This document shows, piece by piece, positions 12,487 to 24,178 of a stretch of 64,000 nucleotides of DNA. Every line of letters starts with the position of its first letter. The first letter of the stretch is position 1. The stretch comes from Chaenocephalus aceratus (Eukaryota > Chordata > Actinopteri > Perciformes > Channichthyidae). The DNA lies in assembly GCA_023974075.1 (NCBI GenBank), contig CM043808.1, positions 25,690,448 through 25,754,447 on the forward strand, written 5' to 3'. The notes under the pieces were generated by a model that saw only the letters and a list, made by a program, of their open reading frames with translations, was not told where the DNA came from and did not search any database. Both the position numbers and the translations under genes were made by a program.

Positions 12487-12758
12487 CTTTATTTTGTGTG
12501 TTTTTGTGTGTTTTTCTCTGTCTGTCTGTCCTGGTATTGTATCCGGGTCAGATTGACCCGAACCTCTTATGAAGGACATACATGCGGGTGGGCATTTGTT
12601 CATAAGTGGAAAAAAATAAAAACAATTCCACATGTCCTTCACAATAAATAAGCCCCGGCCATTGAGTTTCGGGTTGAACGAAAATATCCTTATATTTTTT
12701 TTTATTAATTGAAAATGGAAATCGGGTCAATTTCACCCGAACACCACACAAGGGTTAA

Positions 12759-13386
12759 CTCAATTTCCCCTGTGGATTAATAAAGTGTGTCTTCTGGAAG
12801 CAGGGCAGCAGCCTGGCTCTTTACAACAACAAAATACACAAAACACCAGCCCTCTAAAACTCCTGTTAGGAGTAACGTCATGCAACAACTTTTTCAGAAA
12901 AAGTTTCAACAGTCAAATCGGCCATAACCACAAAATGGAACGCAGAAATTAAATTCTCCATTATTATATTCTCCATTACAATATTTCCATTATAAAATGC
13001 TCCCCCTGCTTCCTTTACCGGCTAATGTACATCTCTCATGCACTTCTGTTTATCAGATGGTGCATTGAATGGGACATATCATTTGGTAATATAGAGGCAT
13101 CTACATTAAACTGATACAGTTTAATTTGCAGTTAAAAATCTCTTGTAGTTTATTTAAGCTAAGCTAGTAGCCTACCCACGTTCATATCCAATTGCTTCTG
13201 GATCGAGGCTTACTCTTGTCAAGAAAGTTCAAAGATTTTTTTTAACAAATAAACTACATTAATTAAATGCGGCCAAACAAGCGGTTAATACTATTGTTAT
13301 TAAAGTCATTTTAGTTCTGATCTGAGGGGCGCTGGAGATACCTCTCTGTTAGTTTCTCACTTTGAGAGACACCTTTCACATTATAA
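12759..13386. other. no gene seen
   Basis: Spacer between the piggyBac element and the next MITE. No exon or RNA gene is recognised. Confidence 0.5.
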
Positions 13387-13686
13387 TTAAAGGTAACTTA
13401 TTATGCAAAGATACCCCCACCTTATCACCTGAATCTCCTCCTCGAGCACCATTGTGTTATTTTTTGTAACCAAATATCTCTCAGAGGGGCGTGGGGAGGG
13501 GCTCCTTATTTTCATCTAAAGTAACAGACACAGAATCAGCACTTTTGACACAGGGCTGAAACAGAGGGGATTATGGGATGCTACGATCTGTTTGGTGTTT
13601 GGAGCCAAACACTTCAGAGACATGTTTTGTATATATCTGAGACCTATAATATACTGATGAAGAACAGTATAATAGGGGACCTTTAA
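13387..13686 (-). mobile_element. TTAA-flanked MITE, family A copy 2, uninterrupted
   Basis: A 300-base element, TTAA then AGGTAACTTATTATGC at the left and ATAATAGGGGACCT then TTAA at the right. It is inverted relative to copy 1 at 1156-3156 and lacks the two insertions found there, so it serves as an empty-site reference. It shares the blocks CAAACACTTCAGAGACATG and ATAAGGTGGG (reverse complement) with copy 1. Confidence 0.88.
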
Positions 13687-14014
13687 GACCTAATCAGATC
13701 AGCTTGAGGCAACAACAACAACACATGAAGAAGAAGAGTGATGACATATTCTGAGAAAAACATGTTAATCACATATTTTCCTCTGCTCACGGGGCTGAGT
13801 GCAGATCAGCAGCCGGCCTCCAGTCAGACAGAGGGACTGGCGCAGAGGCCTGAGTCTCTGTCTGTTGGACGGCCTTATTGAAGGGCCAGATGGCTGCAAA
13901 TGTGATGTGAAATGAATGAATACATTCCATTTTGCCACCTGGAGTTCCCTCTGTGCAGAACGTTATCTGTAAAGCCTGGGAATTGCAAAATGATTGCATG
14001 AACAGGGCATTGCG

Positions 14015-14670
14015 TTCCAAGAATGCAGGGTTGTTGGTTGTTCCTAGAGTCTCTAAAAGTACAATGGGAGCCAGAGCCTTTCCTTATCAAGCTCCACATT
14101 TGTGGAATCAGCTTCCAGTTTGTGTTTGGGCGGCAGACACCCTATCCGTTTTTAAGAGTGCGCTTAAGACCTTCCTTTTTGATAAAGCTTATAGTTAGGG
14201 CTGATTAGATTCAGCCCCTAGTTTTGCTGATATAGGCTTAGTTTGTCGGGGGACATCTTACTTCTTCCTTCTCTCTGTCTATACCTGTGTACCCTGGATC
14301 GCGAGTCGTGGCTGTGGTCCTGGATAATCGGTCCTGGATGGATATCCTCGTGGATTCATCTTCCTATTATACACACATGCATTTCCAAACATTCGGACTA
14401 CCTATGTTGCAAATGTATTATCTTTTCAATTTACACACGGCATCTATTGCACGTCTGTCCGTCCTGGGAGAGGGATCCCTCCTCTGTTGCTCTCCCTGAG
14501 GTTTCTCCCATGTTCCCTTTAAACTGTGGGTTTTCTTCGGAAGTGTTTCCTTGTACGATGTGAGGGTCTAAGGACAGAGGGTGTCGTATTGTCATACTGA
14601 TATTCTGTACACACTGTGAAGTCCACTGAGACACATGTAACATTTGTGATATTGGGCTATATAAATAAAC

Positions 14671-14731
<61 letters not shown>
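14015..14731 (+). mobile_element. LINE 3' end with (ATTG)n tail
   Basis: The left part (to about 14198) encodes a decayed reverse-transcriptase C-terminus with GLLVVPRVSKST and APHLWNQLP followed by FKSALKTFLFDKAY, the pattern of L2/CR1-group LINEs. It is followed by a 3' UTR and an ATTGATTG tandem tail (14671-14730). The copy is 5'-truncated. The sequence at 7163-7414 is a shorter copy of the same family in the opposite orientation. Confidence 0.85.
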
Positions 14732-14845
14732 CATGAACACACTCACTGCTTGTCTGATCTGCAGCACGAGTCGATGTTTACTGAACATTTGCTGGAGGAT
14801 CTCGAGTGTTTTCTCCCAATTGTGACCTAAAAAGAGCAGAAACAC

Positions 14846-15485
14846 TGTCAATGAAGTGTTTTGCTCAAAATACCAAACAGATCACCCATTGCCTCATATC
14901 CCTCTATTTCACTTCCTGTTTCAAAAATGCTGATTTTGGGTTTAAAGCTTTAAAAAAAAAAATTGATAACAAAAAAAAAGGAGGGGGGTGAGCTCATGCG
15001 GGACCCGGCAGCTACCGTCTAAACTAAATATTGCGGTGATGAAACACCATATCATGGATTATCAAGGATTCTTTCTGAAACAGTATGGAGCTCAAAGGCT
15101 TTCTCTCTTGCCGGTTATACCACAAGGTGAGTTCCTTTATATTTCCTGCTTCTTCACACACATGCTCTCCAGTACAGGTTAGCTCTGAGTGTTAGCGATG
15201 CTAATGTAAACACCGACCATATTACGTCAAAAACACTCGGGCATTATTTCCGATAGCAACATTTCTGATATGGCCGTGGGTGTAAAGCCAGCCTACATTT
15301 CCGATATGACGTCATATCGGACGCAAATCTGGATCAGCTCCGTTGTATTTTAGAGATTTGGGTACGGAGGAAAAGAGAGAGGGTTTTATTTTCTCACGCT
15401 GCGTGAGTTCCCTGACACACCGGGGACACATATTTATGTATAAAAGACATCAAAAAGTGCATTTTGCATGATAGGTCCCCTTTAA
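14846..15485 (+). mobile_element. TTAA-flanked MITE, family A copy 3, diverged
   Basis: The left part (14846-14940) matches copy 1 around TACCAAACAGATCA and the GTTTCAAAAATGCTGATT block. The right end is GCATGATAGGTCCCC then TTTAA. The middle differs from the other copies and includes two poly(A)-like runs, so it is either another subfamily or carries a further insertion. The left terminus is degraded. Confidence 0.65.
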
Positions 15486-16030
15486 GTTGGGATGCCCTGT
15501 TAAAAAGACCCCAGTCCATATGGGTTAAGGGTTAAAATAGTCAAAATGGCCATCACATTCATTCAACTTGCTAAAACAATCAATTATTCATCAAAATATT
15601 CTATGATCATTGATTTAATGTAAAAGATTAGGGAAGTGAGTAAGGTCTGAAAGTGAAATCCCACATGCCTGTATGCAAAAACAGGCTTTAGAAACACAAC
15701 CATTGAACACTGGATCGATTGTAATCCAATTTGGGTCAATCGGGACCCCCCTCCAGCACACAGCACTTGGTAAAGTTTAGTCACACCAACAAATGTTTTT
15801 ATTTTGTATCATTAGTTCTATAACCATTGATCCATTGTAACATAATTAATTAAATCAAAAAGGGTGTTACCTACTTGTTACTTTACCCAGTGCTTTATAA
15901 ATGGACAAATGGCGATTTTGGCGTACTGCCAACATCATCTTTTTATTTATGCTCTTACCTAACAAAAGAAAAGTGGTTGTTGTGTCTGAGGTCGCTGTGC
16001 TCTTGATTATTTTTATTTATTTTTATTAAC
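15486..16030. other. no gene seen
   Basis: AT-rich spacer without supported features. Confidence 0.5.
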
Positions 16031-16482
16031 TGTGTTTTATGGGTTTTTGTAAATGGTCTGCAAAGGCTCCCAAAGAGGAAGTTTCTCTCAAACAGACTTC
16101 TTTGTTTACTTTCGTAACACAGTGACATTGCATTACATGTCACTTGTTAGACGCTTTTATCCAAAGCAACACTGTGGGCAATCCCCACAGGAGCCATTTG
16201 GGGTGAAGTGTCTCAGGGACACAACGACATGCTGACTGCAGTGGGGTTTGAACCTGTGACCCCCTGATCCCAACACCAACGCTCTACCCACTGCACCACA
16301 CGCCTCCACATCTATGTAACACTTGCGCTTCTATTGGCTAGCACTCCAACACATTGTCCCTGATAGGTTAAGGGGCGGGACATCTCTAAACCGTTGATCA
16401 ATCACAACAGAGCCGGCCAGCTTTATTATAAGAAAAATAAAGAGCTTTCTGAACATTAAAGCATGGACACATGTCACAGTAT
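16031..16482 (+). mobile_element. MITE family B copy 1, interrupted and with worn ends
   Basis: Matches the elements at 17257-17632 and 37916-38353 through GGTCTGCAAAGGCT, CTTCTATTGGCTAGCACTC and GGGGCGGGACATCTCTAAAC. Its terminal repeats are not preserved. A separate element (16129-16307) is inserted in it. Confidence 0.8.
16129..16307. mobile_element. short interspersed insertion inside MITE B copy 1
   Basis: About 179 bases with the common teleost motif TTAGACGCTTTTATCCAAAG and later GGTTTGAACCTGTGACC. It is flanked by ACAT at 16125-16128 and 16308-16311. The two sister MITE copies read straight through this point, confirming a secondary insertion. Its class is uncertain. Confidence 0.7.
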
Positions 16483-16883
16483 TAATAATAATTACATTTA
16501 CATTTTAAATAACAAGTTCATACAAGCAGTAAAAACATGCAACATAGAGGCTTTCAATACTGGAAATCTATTTATCTCTCCAAATGTTGTGGAGATATTT
16601 CAGTCTGGTCCCAAATGGAGGATTACAGTAATCTACTGAGATGTGTATTCCTACAGCCATGCTGCCAGTATGGCTGTGTAACACCACGCCAATCTGGCCA
16701 ACAACTATCTGTTGGACACAGAGGGTAGGGAGGCATGAGTGTGAGAGACATCTATATCCACATATGTGTGTGTATAATCTGTGTTTGTGTGTGTAGGAGG
16801 GGAGTGTATCAAAACAGTGTCTTCCCAACAGTGAGCCTGCTGTTTTCACAGAATGTCTGTTGTCAGAACATACATCCTTGTGA

Positions 16884-16885
<2 letters not shown>
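16483..16885. other. no gene seen
   Basis: Spacer between MITE B copy 1 and the next microsatellite. I see nothing in it. Confidence 0.5.
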
Positions 16886-16964
<79 letters not shown>

Positions 16965-17027
16965 CGTGCGTGTGTGTGTTTGCGTGTGTGTGCGTGCGTG
17001 CGTGTGTGTGCGTGCGTGTGTGTCTGT
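16886..17027. repeat. (GT)n microsatellite with degenerate GC-containing tail
   Basis: Pure GT to about 16958, then a mixed GT/GC/CGTG section to about 17027. It creates Cys-Val-Arg open frames on both strands that are not genes. Confidence 0.97.
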
Positions 17028-17256
17028 GTGGGAAGAGACGAGGTATGTGCAACAGCAGCATTTGTTTGTTTCTAAAGATAGATGTGAACCATCCGAATCT
17101 GTGAGCTGGAGGACATCGTCACACCAGCCAGAATTAACAGCGTGACGAACGACGAAATGCATCATATCAAGCAAACAAATTCATATTATTAAAGCTTTTT
17201 ATTTAACAGGACGTTACTTTGTTTGTACTTTGGGTACTTGGCAGCTTTATATTTTG

Positions 17257-17632
17257 TTAAAGGGGCATGCTTATGCTTTTAGGGGTTTACCCGTTCCTGT
17301 ATTGTGTTATATACGTTTATGTTAAAGGTCTGCAAAGGCTAAAATCCCAAAGTTCCCTCCAGAGGGAGTTCTCTCTCCCCCACACTCCCCCCTGCCTAAA
17401 ACAGCTCCATTGGACTTCCTGTTTACTTATGGGACAAAGGGACATCACTACGTTACACTGCGGCTTCTATTGGCTGGTGCTCAAACACATTGTACCTAAT
17501 AGGCTAAGGGGCGGGACATCTCTAAGCGGTTGACAAATCACAAATAAAACACTTTGTGAACATAAAAGCATACATGTCACAGTAGAGGCACAACAACGCA
17601 TGTGAAAAGGAGCATTATAGGGCCCCTTTAAA
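17257..17632 (+). mobile_element. TTAA-flanked MITE, family B copy 2, intact
   Basis: Left end TTAA then AGGGGCATGCTTATGC; right end GCATTATAGGGCCCCT then TTAA. It is 376 bases long and encodes nothing. The terminal pattern (TTAA-AGG...CCT-TTAA) is shared with families A and C in this window. Confidence 0.88.
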
Positions 17633-18139
17633 TTGACAAAAGATGCTAAAAAATCCTGATAACATGAAATCAAACTTAACTATTCAACAATGCTGATGAT
17701 ATGTACGTTCCCTGAGTCTTACGGTTGGAACGTGCCGAGCTGCTGCAGTCCTCACATTCAAGTATCTGATAACGGCTGTTAAGACGAATTCATCTTAACT
17801 TAATTTTGCATAATCAAAGGGAGAGCGTGAGTTCACCTTGCCGTCGAGCTTCTTCTCTTTCTTGTCAGCAATCTTTTTATCAGTGGGAATTGTTTATTGC
17901 CGGTTGAACCAACTCTACTCCGTGATCAAAGTCTGAGATGTTGGCGAGGGACAGTACAGTACGGTGAAACATTAACCCTAAGTCTTTTCAAACGCCTCGT
18001 TCACAGCTCTGAGGAAACAAAAGGTTTGACTTGTCACATGGTTTTAATCACACATGGAGGAAACAAAACGTGGTGGAGGAAGACATCTTATACCTACGTT
18101 TCACTGTGTGTTTTCTTGTCTCTATCATTCAAGTTGCAA
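17633..18139. other. no gene seen
   Basis: Spacer with no supported exon. Confidence 0.5.
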
Positions 18140-18420
18140 TACAGTAGCTAAGTACTCCAGCTTCTCGACAAACAGTAATGGGTACAGAGGTTTTCTGAAG
18201 TAAAGATACACATGTATTGCCATTAAAATATACTTAAAGTACAAAAAGTGAAAGTACTCCCATTTCAGAATAATGTTATGCAGTTTTTCGTTATATATTA
18301 TATTTCTTTTTTGGGTGAATTTGTATTTTTATCCCACATTTTCATATATTTTCCAAGCTTCACATTACAATTATAATTAATGTAAACAACATAGTGGCAT
18401 TTCACCCCCAGTCAAACTCC
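18140..18420. repeat. degenerate copy of the repeat at 49560-50005
   Basis: Shares the blocks AAAATATACTTAAAGT, AAAAAGTGAAAGTACTC and CCCATTTCAGAATAAT with 49560-50005. The ends cannot be defined. Confidence 0.6.
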
Positions 18421-19272
18421 AAATGAACACGACATGCTTTAGTTGTGCTGATTATTAGGTTTTTAAAAATCTATTACAAGCTGATACTCGAGCACATTTT
18501 GCAGTCATTATTGATCATATGTTATTGATCCCAAGGGGACATGTTCCCATAGCAATAATGCTGCACACAGCTGCAATCAATAGAAAACAATACAAAGCCA
18601 TTCAGACAGTACAGTTATACACTCAGGACACAGCACTTCAAATCAATTGTAAAAACATTGCCCATGCCTTGTGAGATTAAGTGATTTCAGAACCATTGAA
18701 ACCACAATACATTATGTATACAAATACTAAATAAGGATTAATATAAGCTTGTTGAGTACTCTTTCAGAGGTTGGGGGGAAATAAAGCTTTCAGTAGTTTT
18801 ACTGTAGTATTAATGTGGGGAGTTTTAATGGTGGTGTTTCTATTTTAGTTACACAGAGGATTTGAGGGCTTCCTCCATCGCTGATCATCATCATCATCAT
18901 CACCACCAGAGAGTTAACATTCCTGCGCTCCTAATCTCTCTTGGAAAGCGACGTGTCCTTTGTAGGAGCAAACCTGCCATGTGGTCAGATTAACGTTTCT
19001 GAGTGTGGGAGAGTCCTGTAGCAAAACCCAGGGAGATTCTCTCTCTTTTTTTCAACCTCATGCCAAGTTTGGATCTCACTGTATTTAACTGTGTGCTCAT
19101 CTCCCACACTGCCCTGGATTTCCCTTGCATGCTTGTGTGTGTTTGGCAAAGAAATATCCTCAGGAGTGGGGAGTTGAGTGTGTTAGCATAGCCATATTTG
19201 CCAGTGCTGAAGCTGTTTGTCAGGTATTTAGTCTCCAAACTGATTATTGGACACTTATTAACCTAATGATAA
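18421..19272. other. no gene; possible LINE 3' fragment
   Basis: Positions 18515-18660 contain TTATTGATCCCAAGGGGACA, which read in reverse resembles LINE 3' tails of the GGGATCAATAA type. The rest shows nothing recognisable. Confidence 0.35.
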
Positions 19273-19280
19273 CTCGAGAT

Positions 19281-20032
19281 CAGGGGTGTCAAACTCAATT
19301 TCATCGCGGGCCACATTTGCATAAAGGTTGCACTCAAAGGGCCGGTTGTAACTATATAAATATATAATATATATATAAAATAATGTGTTATATTACATTA
19401 TTGCCTCTGAATTGGATTAGTATCGGATAGGATAGTAACTTAGTCATTAACTAAATCTGAAAGCAGAAGTCTCTTCAGTGTGCATGTCACAAAACGAGAT
19501 GCATTGTGGGACATGTAGTTTATGGGCAACCTACTTCTGTAAAGTGGCATGTAACTGTCATGATCTGTCTTTATGGTGTCTTGTCTATATCTGTTTTTGG
19601 TTTTCTGTCTGCGTTGTGTTTTGTCTTGTTTAGATCTGTCTGTGGTTCCCTGTCGTTAGTTTCCCTGGTGTGTCTGATTACCCGATTGTGTTCACCTGTG
19701 GCCCCTGTGTTTTCTCCTCCCTCCTCACCTGTGTCTTGTTTGTGTGATTAGTCTTGTGTGTATTTAAGTTCTGGTTTTTATGTCTGTCTTTGTCGGTTCG
19801 TCTTGTGTCATGACTAGTTCGTCGGTGAGTGTTCTGTTTTGTCTTTGTTTATCACCTAGCCTTGAAATAAAGGAATTTTCACTTTATTCTGCATTTGGGT
19901 CCTGCCTGCTTCACACACCGTAACAGTAACCATATAATAAACGTATTATATTCTTTGCAAGCTCTTGCCGGGCCACATAAAATGAAGTCGCGGGCCGGAT
20001 TTGGCCCCCGGGCCTTGAGTTTGACACCCCTG
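19281..20032. mobile_element. hAT MITE with perfect 8-base duplication, carrying a solo LTR
   Basis: Termini are CAGGGGTGTCAAACTCAATT at the left and TTGAGTTTGACACCCCTG at the right, a well-known hAT MITE type. The flanks are CTCGAGAT at 19273-19280 and again at 20033-20040, a perfect 8-base target duplication. Subterminal GCGGGCC motifs are also paired. About half of its length is the later insertion at 19556-19925. No transposase is present. Confidence 0.95.
19556..19925 (+). mobile_element. solo LTR of a retroelement
   Basis: A 370-base unit that begins TGTCATGATC and ends CCGTAACA, so it has the TG...CA termini of LTRs. It is flanked by a 5-base duplication GTAAC at 19551-19555 and 19926-19930. 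In the + orientation it has a TATA-like TATTTAAG near 19757 and an AATAAA signal at about 19866, in the order expected of U3-R-U5. There is no internal coding sequence, so it is the product of LTR-LTR recombination. The family (Ty3-like or other) cannot be told from the LTR alone. Confidence 0.82.
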
Positions 20033-20040
20033 CTCGAGAT

Positions 20041-21069
20041 GGAAAGTCAGAGGATTACCAAAGTTGTCAAAATTCATCCCGAGGGGTTTGTGAATGTTTG
20101 TACCAAGGATCATGCATCCATGCCTTTATTGCAGTGACAGTGATGAGAGGGGGAGACAGATGATGACAAGCAGCAACATGTCCCAAACCAGATTACAGAA
20201 CATGGGCCACCAACTGAGCTCTAAAGCGGCTCAAAACATGATGGTTGTAATAGTTGAGATGTTTCGGTCGACAACAAAGTGGTGGCCTGACTAAGACTGA
20301 CATTGCCATGAATAGAGCCACACTGCTCGCATTGCTAAAATATTATTGATGGAAAATGTAAGAAAACACACAGGTACAATTGGTATGGTACAGTTTCAGT
20401 GTGGTGACATGGGACTGATAATAAAAGCCCCACATTTGATATAAGGAAATACAAGTGCTGTTGAGAAAGTGCAGAGCGAAGGAAGTGAAACAAGCTTTTA
20501 GCTTTATCCTCATTTGAATTCTTTAAAGTCATCTTGAGTCAGATTATCTTCACAGCCTACACACTGACTGACGCATACAAAACCAGGATATTGAACATTC
20601 ACTTTACTGGTTTCAGTTCAGTATTGCCGTTTTACAGGAAACCTGTAAAGGGAGAAATCAGCATTTGGTCGGACCACAAAGCATTCTGCCACATGAGAAT
20701 CTGACTGGCAAAATATAAGAAGTGAAATCCAAAGTAAGACATATTTCAGCTGGTGGTGTTTTAACACTACAGGTGAATAGGGGAAATATTTCAACCAGTA
20801 CAATTCAGCATGAAACTTCCCCAGTTGATAACTTACTTTACTTTTTTGTATTAGAATTAAGGAGAAATCAATCGACAGTCACAAATAAACAATGTGAGTC
20901 AAACAAACATCTTAACATCTTAACTCCTCACATCCCAAGCTGCATCCCCAACAAGTGTATTATGTTGTTACATCGTTTCAGATGTGATGTTTCAGTTGTG
21001 CTCTTGATACGCCATTAAAACAGTAAAACACGTTCAGTTTCCTTTTGCTTTTTGTGTCTCCTGTTCACC
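20041..21069. other. no gene seen
   Basis: AT-rich spacer; its open frames lack family signatures. Confidence 0.5.
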
Positions 21070-21247
21070 AAAACATACCCATCTGTGAAGGAAAAATAAA
21101 GTAATCCAAAAGTAATCTAAAAGTAATCTGAATACGAATACCTTTTTTAAGACACGTAACTGTAACTGTTTTCGGATTACTTTCAGAGCCATGTATTCAG
21201 TAATCAGTAACTGATTACATTTACAAAGTAACCCTCCCAACCCTGGT
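21070..21247 (-). repeat. MITE-like end containing the CCAGGGTTGGGAGGGTTACT motif
   Basis: Read on the minus strand from 21247 it starts CCAGGGTTGGGAGGGTTACT and continues with GTAATCAGTTACTGATTAC, a widespread teleost repeat terminus. The other end is not preserved. Confidence 0.6.
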
Positions 21248-21479
21248 GCAGTGGGAAGGTAACAGAATCATTGGGAAAAGGCACTTCTAAAGTTCACTCA
21301 TTAACACAGTAACACACATGTTCATTTCTTCAACTTATCAGTAAGAAATAGATGTTGATTTAAAAATGTAATAGCTAGGAATAATGACTCTTTCTGCATT
21401 TTGAATGTTTTCCTACAAGCCTTGCTTTTGCTTTGAGTACAATCTAACGACCATTTACGGAACAAGGGCATCATTCATT

Positions 21480-22995
21480 TTTAAAACCAAAACAGAAAAA
21501 GGATATGCCAGATGGGTGCAGCGGTTTTCTGCTGAAAAACTTTGCTACTGAGCTGGCTCCAGTGTGGCAACCCATCTTTCAGGCTTCTATTGACACGCAC
21601 ACCATCCCTCTGTCATGGAAAACTTCACACGTCAAACCGCTGCCCAAAAGAACATAAGGACTACAGACCAATAGCCCTCACCTCAGGGATTATGAAATCA
21701 CTAGAAATAATTCTGCTCCCATTTCTTATCAGTACAACACAAGACAAACTGGATCCATAGCAATTTGCCTATAAACAAGGGTGCGGTACGGAAGATGCTG
21801 TGGTTCACATCATCACTAAACATTTAGATAAACGCAACACCTATGCAAGAGCCCTCTTCCTCGACTTCTCATCAGCATTCAACACAATACAAGCAGACAT
21901 CTTGGTGTCAAAAGTGGCCAAAATGGAAGTAAATCCATACCTGATTTACTGGTATGCTGCTTTCCTCACTAGTAGAGAGCAACTTGTGAAGGTTAACAAA
22001 ACCCTGTCATCTGCCATCACAACCAATGTAGGCGCCCCGCAGGGCTGCGTGAGTTCAGCTGTGCTCTTTACTCTCTACACTGATGACTGTCGTACCAACA
22101 CACCAAATCAAGTCATCATTAAGTACTCTGATGATACTGCAATAATATCTCTGCTCAGCAACACAGACGACCCTGAGCTGCACCAGCAGGCTGTAAATCA
22201 GGTGGTCGAGTGGACTGATAACAATGCTCTTGAGATCTACACCAAGAACACTGAGGAAATCATTTTTGGCTCACCATCTGACTCCCATAGAGTCCCCATT
22301 GTCATCCATACAGATGAGATCAAGCAGGGAGCTTCATACAAATACTTGGGTGTAATTATTGACCATCTGCTGCCATGGAAGGATCACATTGAATATCTGA
22401 GCAAAGGACAAAACAAAGAATTTCTTTTCTCCGCCGTCTCAGGTCTTTTGGGGCGAGCAGAGAAATTCTTCTGTTGTTCTTTCCATCTGTGATCTTGTCT
22501 ATTCTGCAGTACTGCAATACTACCTGGTACAAATGTTTTTCAGCAGCTTTCAAATCAAAACGGCTCCACCTGTTAAAAATCTGCTCAAAGATTGTTGGTC
22601 AACCTGTCAGAGACTCAATGACTCAGCCTATCATAACAACCTAGTGAGGCTGTCCAACCACATCATCTCTGACCCCAACCATGTTCTGAACAGAGAGTAT
22701 GAACTGCTACCATCTACTCGGAGATACAGGGTCCCACCATTCAGTAAGGTCAGACTGAAGCATCCTTAGTGCATCAGTCAGTCCTCACAGTACACACAGA
22801 GCTAAATCCCAGATCAGATGCACGCTGAAGGCTCTTTGAGCGTGTTGTCTCTCACTGATTGTGCTGTTAAATGTTTGTTTTTCATGTATTGTGTCTGGAT
22901 ACTTGTCTGTTGATGTTGGACATGGAGCGGCTGTGACGCAAGTTACATTTCAGACTTGATCTGACAGATAAAGTATTATCGTATTGTATGGTATA
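21480..22995 (+). mobile_element. decayed LINE with reverse-transcriptase domain
   Basis: A 5'-truncated non-LTR retrotransposon. Frames at 21542-21760 and 21800-22492 carry reverse-transcriptase landmarks: DYRPIALTSGIMKSLE, ALFLDFSSAFNTI, GAPQGCVSSAVLFTLYTDD, and YSDDTAI at the catalytic site. These match the CR1/L2/Rex group. A stop near 21758 and a break near 22490 show it is dead. The 3' end (about 22975-22995) has a short TCGTATTGTATGG repeat-like tail rather than poly(A). Confidence 0.88.
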
Positions 22996-24178
22996 TCACA
23001 TTTGTTTCCCTGTTAGCTATCGTTAGCTATCCTCGGATACCAAAGAGTACCAGGAATGGCAGACAACCAAGGTAACTGTGAAAAACAAATGTCATTACGT
23101 CACCATTCTCAAGAGTTGAAAAGTTGTCTATTACCTCTTAAATTAACCATTTACTAATTGTGTAGAATAGAAACTGAACCAAGGTGTGGCAAATGTGCCT
23201 CATTTAAACATTATTTCCAGGAGACAGAAACACACACCCCGCGGTCCGCAGTGCTGCATACAGCCCCACTTCACTGTCTGCATACAATGGGGCTGCAGCA
23301 AAGGTGCAAAGAACACCTGACCCTAATAGAGCACAAAAAGAGAGCTGCCCCATGCATGAGCCTCCCTCTGTCTGCATGAAAAGGGACAGCGAGGGTGGAG
23401 AGAGCAGCCCGGCAGCACTGAGGCATGCTGGGTAAAGCCCCGTGCTTGTTGCCATTGGTATTCCCCGGGCCTCTTACATAAATCCCGTCAGGCCGGTGGA
23501 TGCTGCTCCGTCAGTCACCTCAGACTCCCCTCTGACACTCACGCGCATATTTCAATTTCTGTTTCTTTATACCGCACAGAAGAGCCGTGAAATGCTGTAA
23601 TTAGGGACATGAGCATGACACTCCATTACTCACTTTGAACTTGTAACCATTATTACTGTTTAGATGGTCTGAGGTTGTGTAGACAGAAGACACAAGCCAC
23701 ACACATCCTGTTGGCCTCACAGTTCAACCCGAGTGTAGATTTACATGTAATCTGTGTGTTCATGTGGTTCGAGACTCCCACTGCAAATATGGCCGAAGTC
23801 TCTGGTGACAATGTTGCCCTTTTAGTTTGTTACATTAACATTTGTACATTCATTTCTCAACCCATTTCATATTCTTTTTTTGCATGCCTCCACAGTAAAG
23901 CAAGTATCAAATATAAGTAACAGTCCTTGTTAAATTGAAGTTAATAGGGGCCGCGTTTAACAACAGCAAAATTATCAATACATCTGTTTGAAAACTATTT
24001 TCATCAAAATATAATATATCCAGGCATTTGTATGGTCATTAGCTCCAAACCCGTGCATTTTGGCTAAAACACTTCATGAAGAATTTCCACAATCCTCTTT
24101 TCTTTATAACAATAATTCAAATTTAGGTTTTGCATTGCAAAAAAAGTGATAGGACTGAATTATTGACAGAAATGCACA
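22996..24178. other. no gene seen
   Basis: Spacer between the LINE and the probable 3' end of slc30a1. A moderately GC-rich patch at 23220-23520 has no recognised exon. Confidence 0.5.

Larger units (their letters stand above)
11220..12754 (-). mobile_element. piggyBac element, internally deleted
   Basis: The left end is TTAA (11216-11219) then CCCTTGTGTTATGTTC; the right end is ACACCACACAAGGG then TTAA (12755-12758). This is the canonical piggyBac arrangement: a CCC-starting inverted repeat with TTAA duplication. Subterminal copies of TTCGGGTCAAATTGAC-like sequence occur near both ends (about 11259, 12543 and 12722). The 1.5 kb element is shorter than an autonomous one and encodes only fragments of the transposase on the minus strand. 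A (GT)n tract has expanded inside it at 12379-12486. Confidence 0.93.

Noticed and set aside
14431..14851. Frames with repeated Ser-Ile-Asn-Gln
   Set aside because: Translation of the ATTG tandem tail of a LINE on the opposite strand.
18885..18905. ATC/CAC trinucleotide run
   Set aside because: Too short to list as a separate microsatellite.
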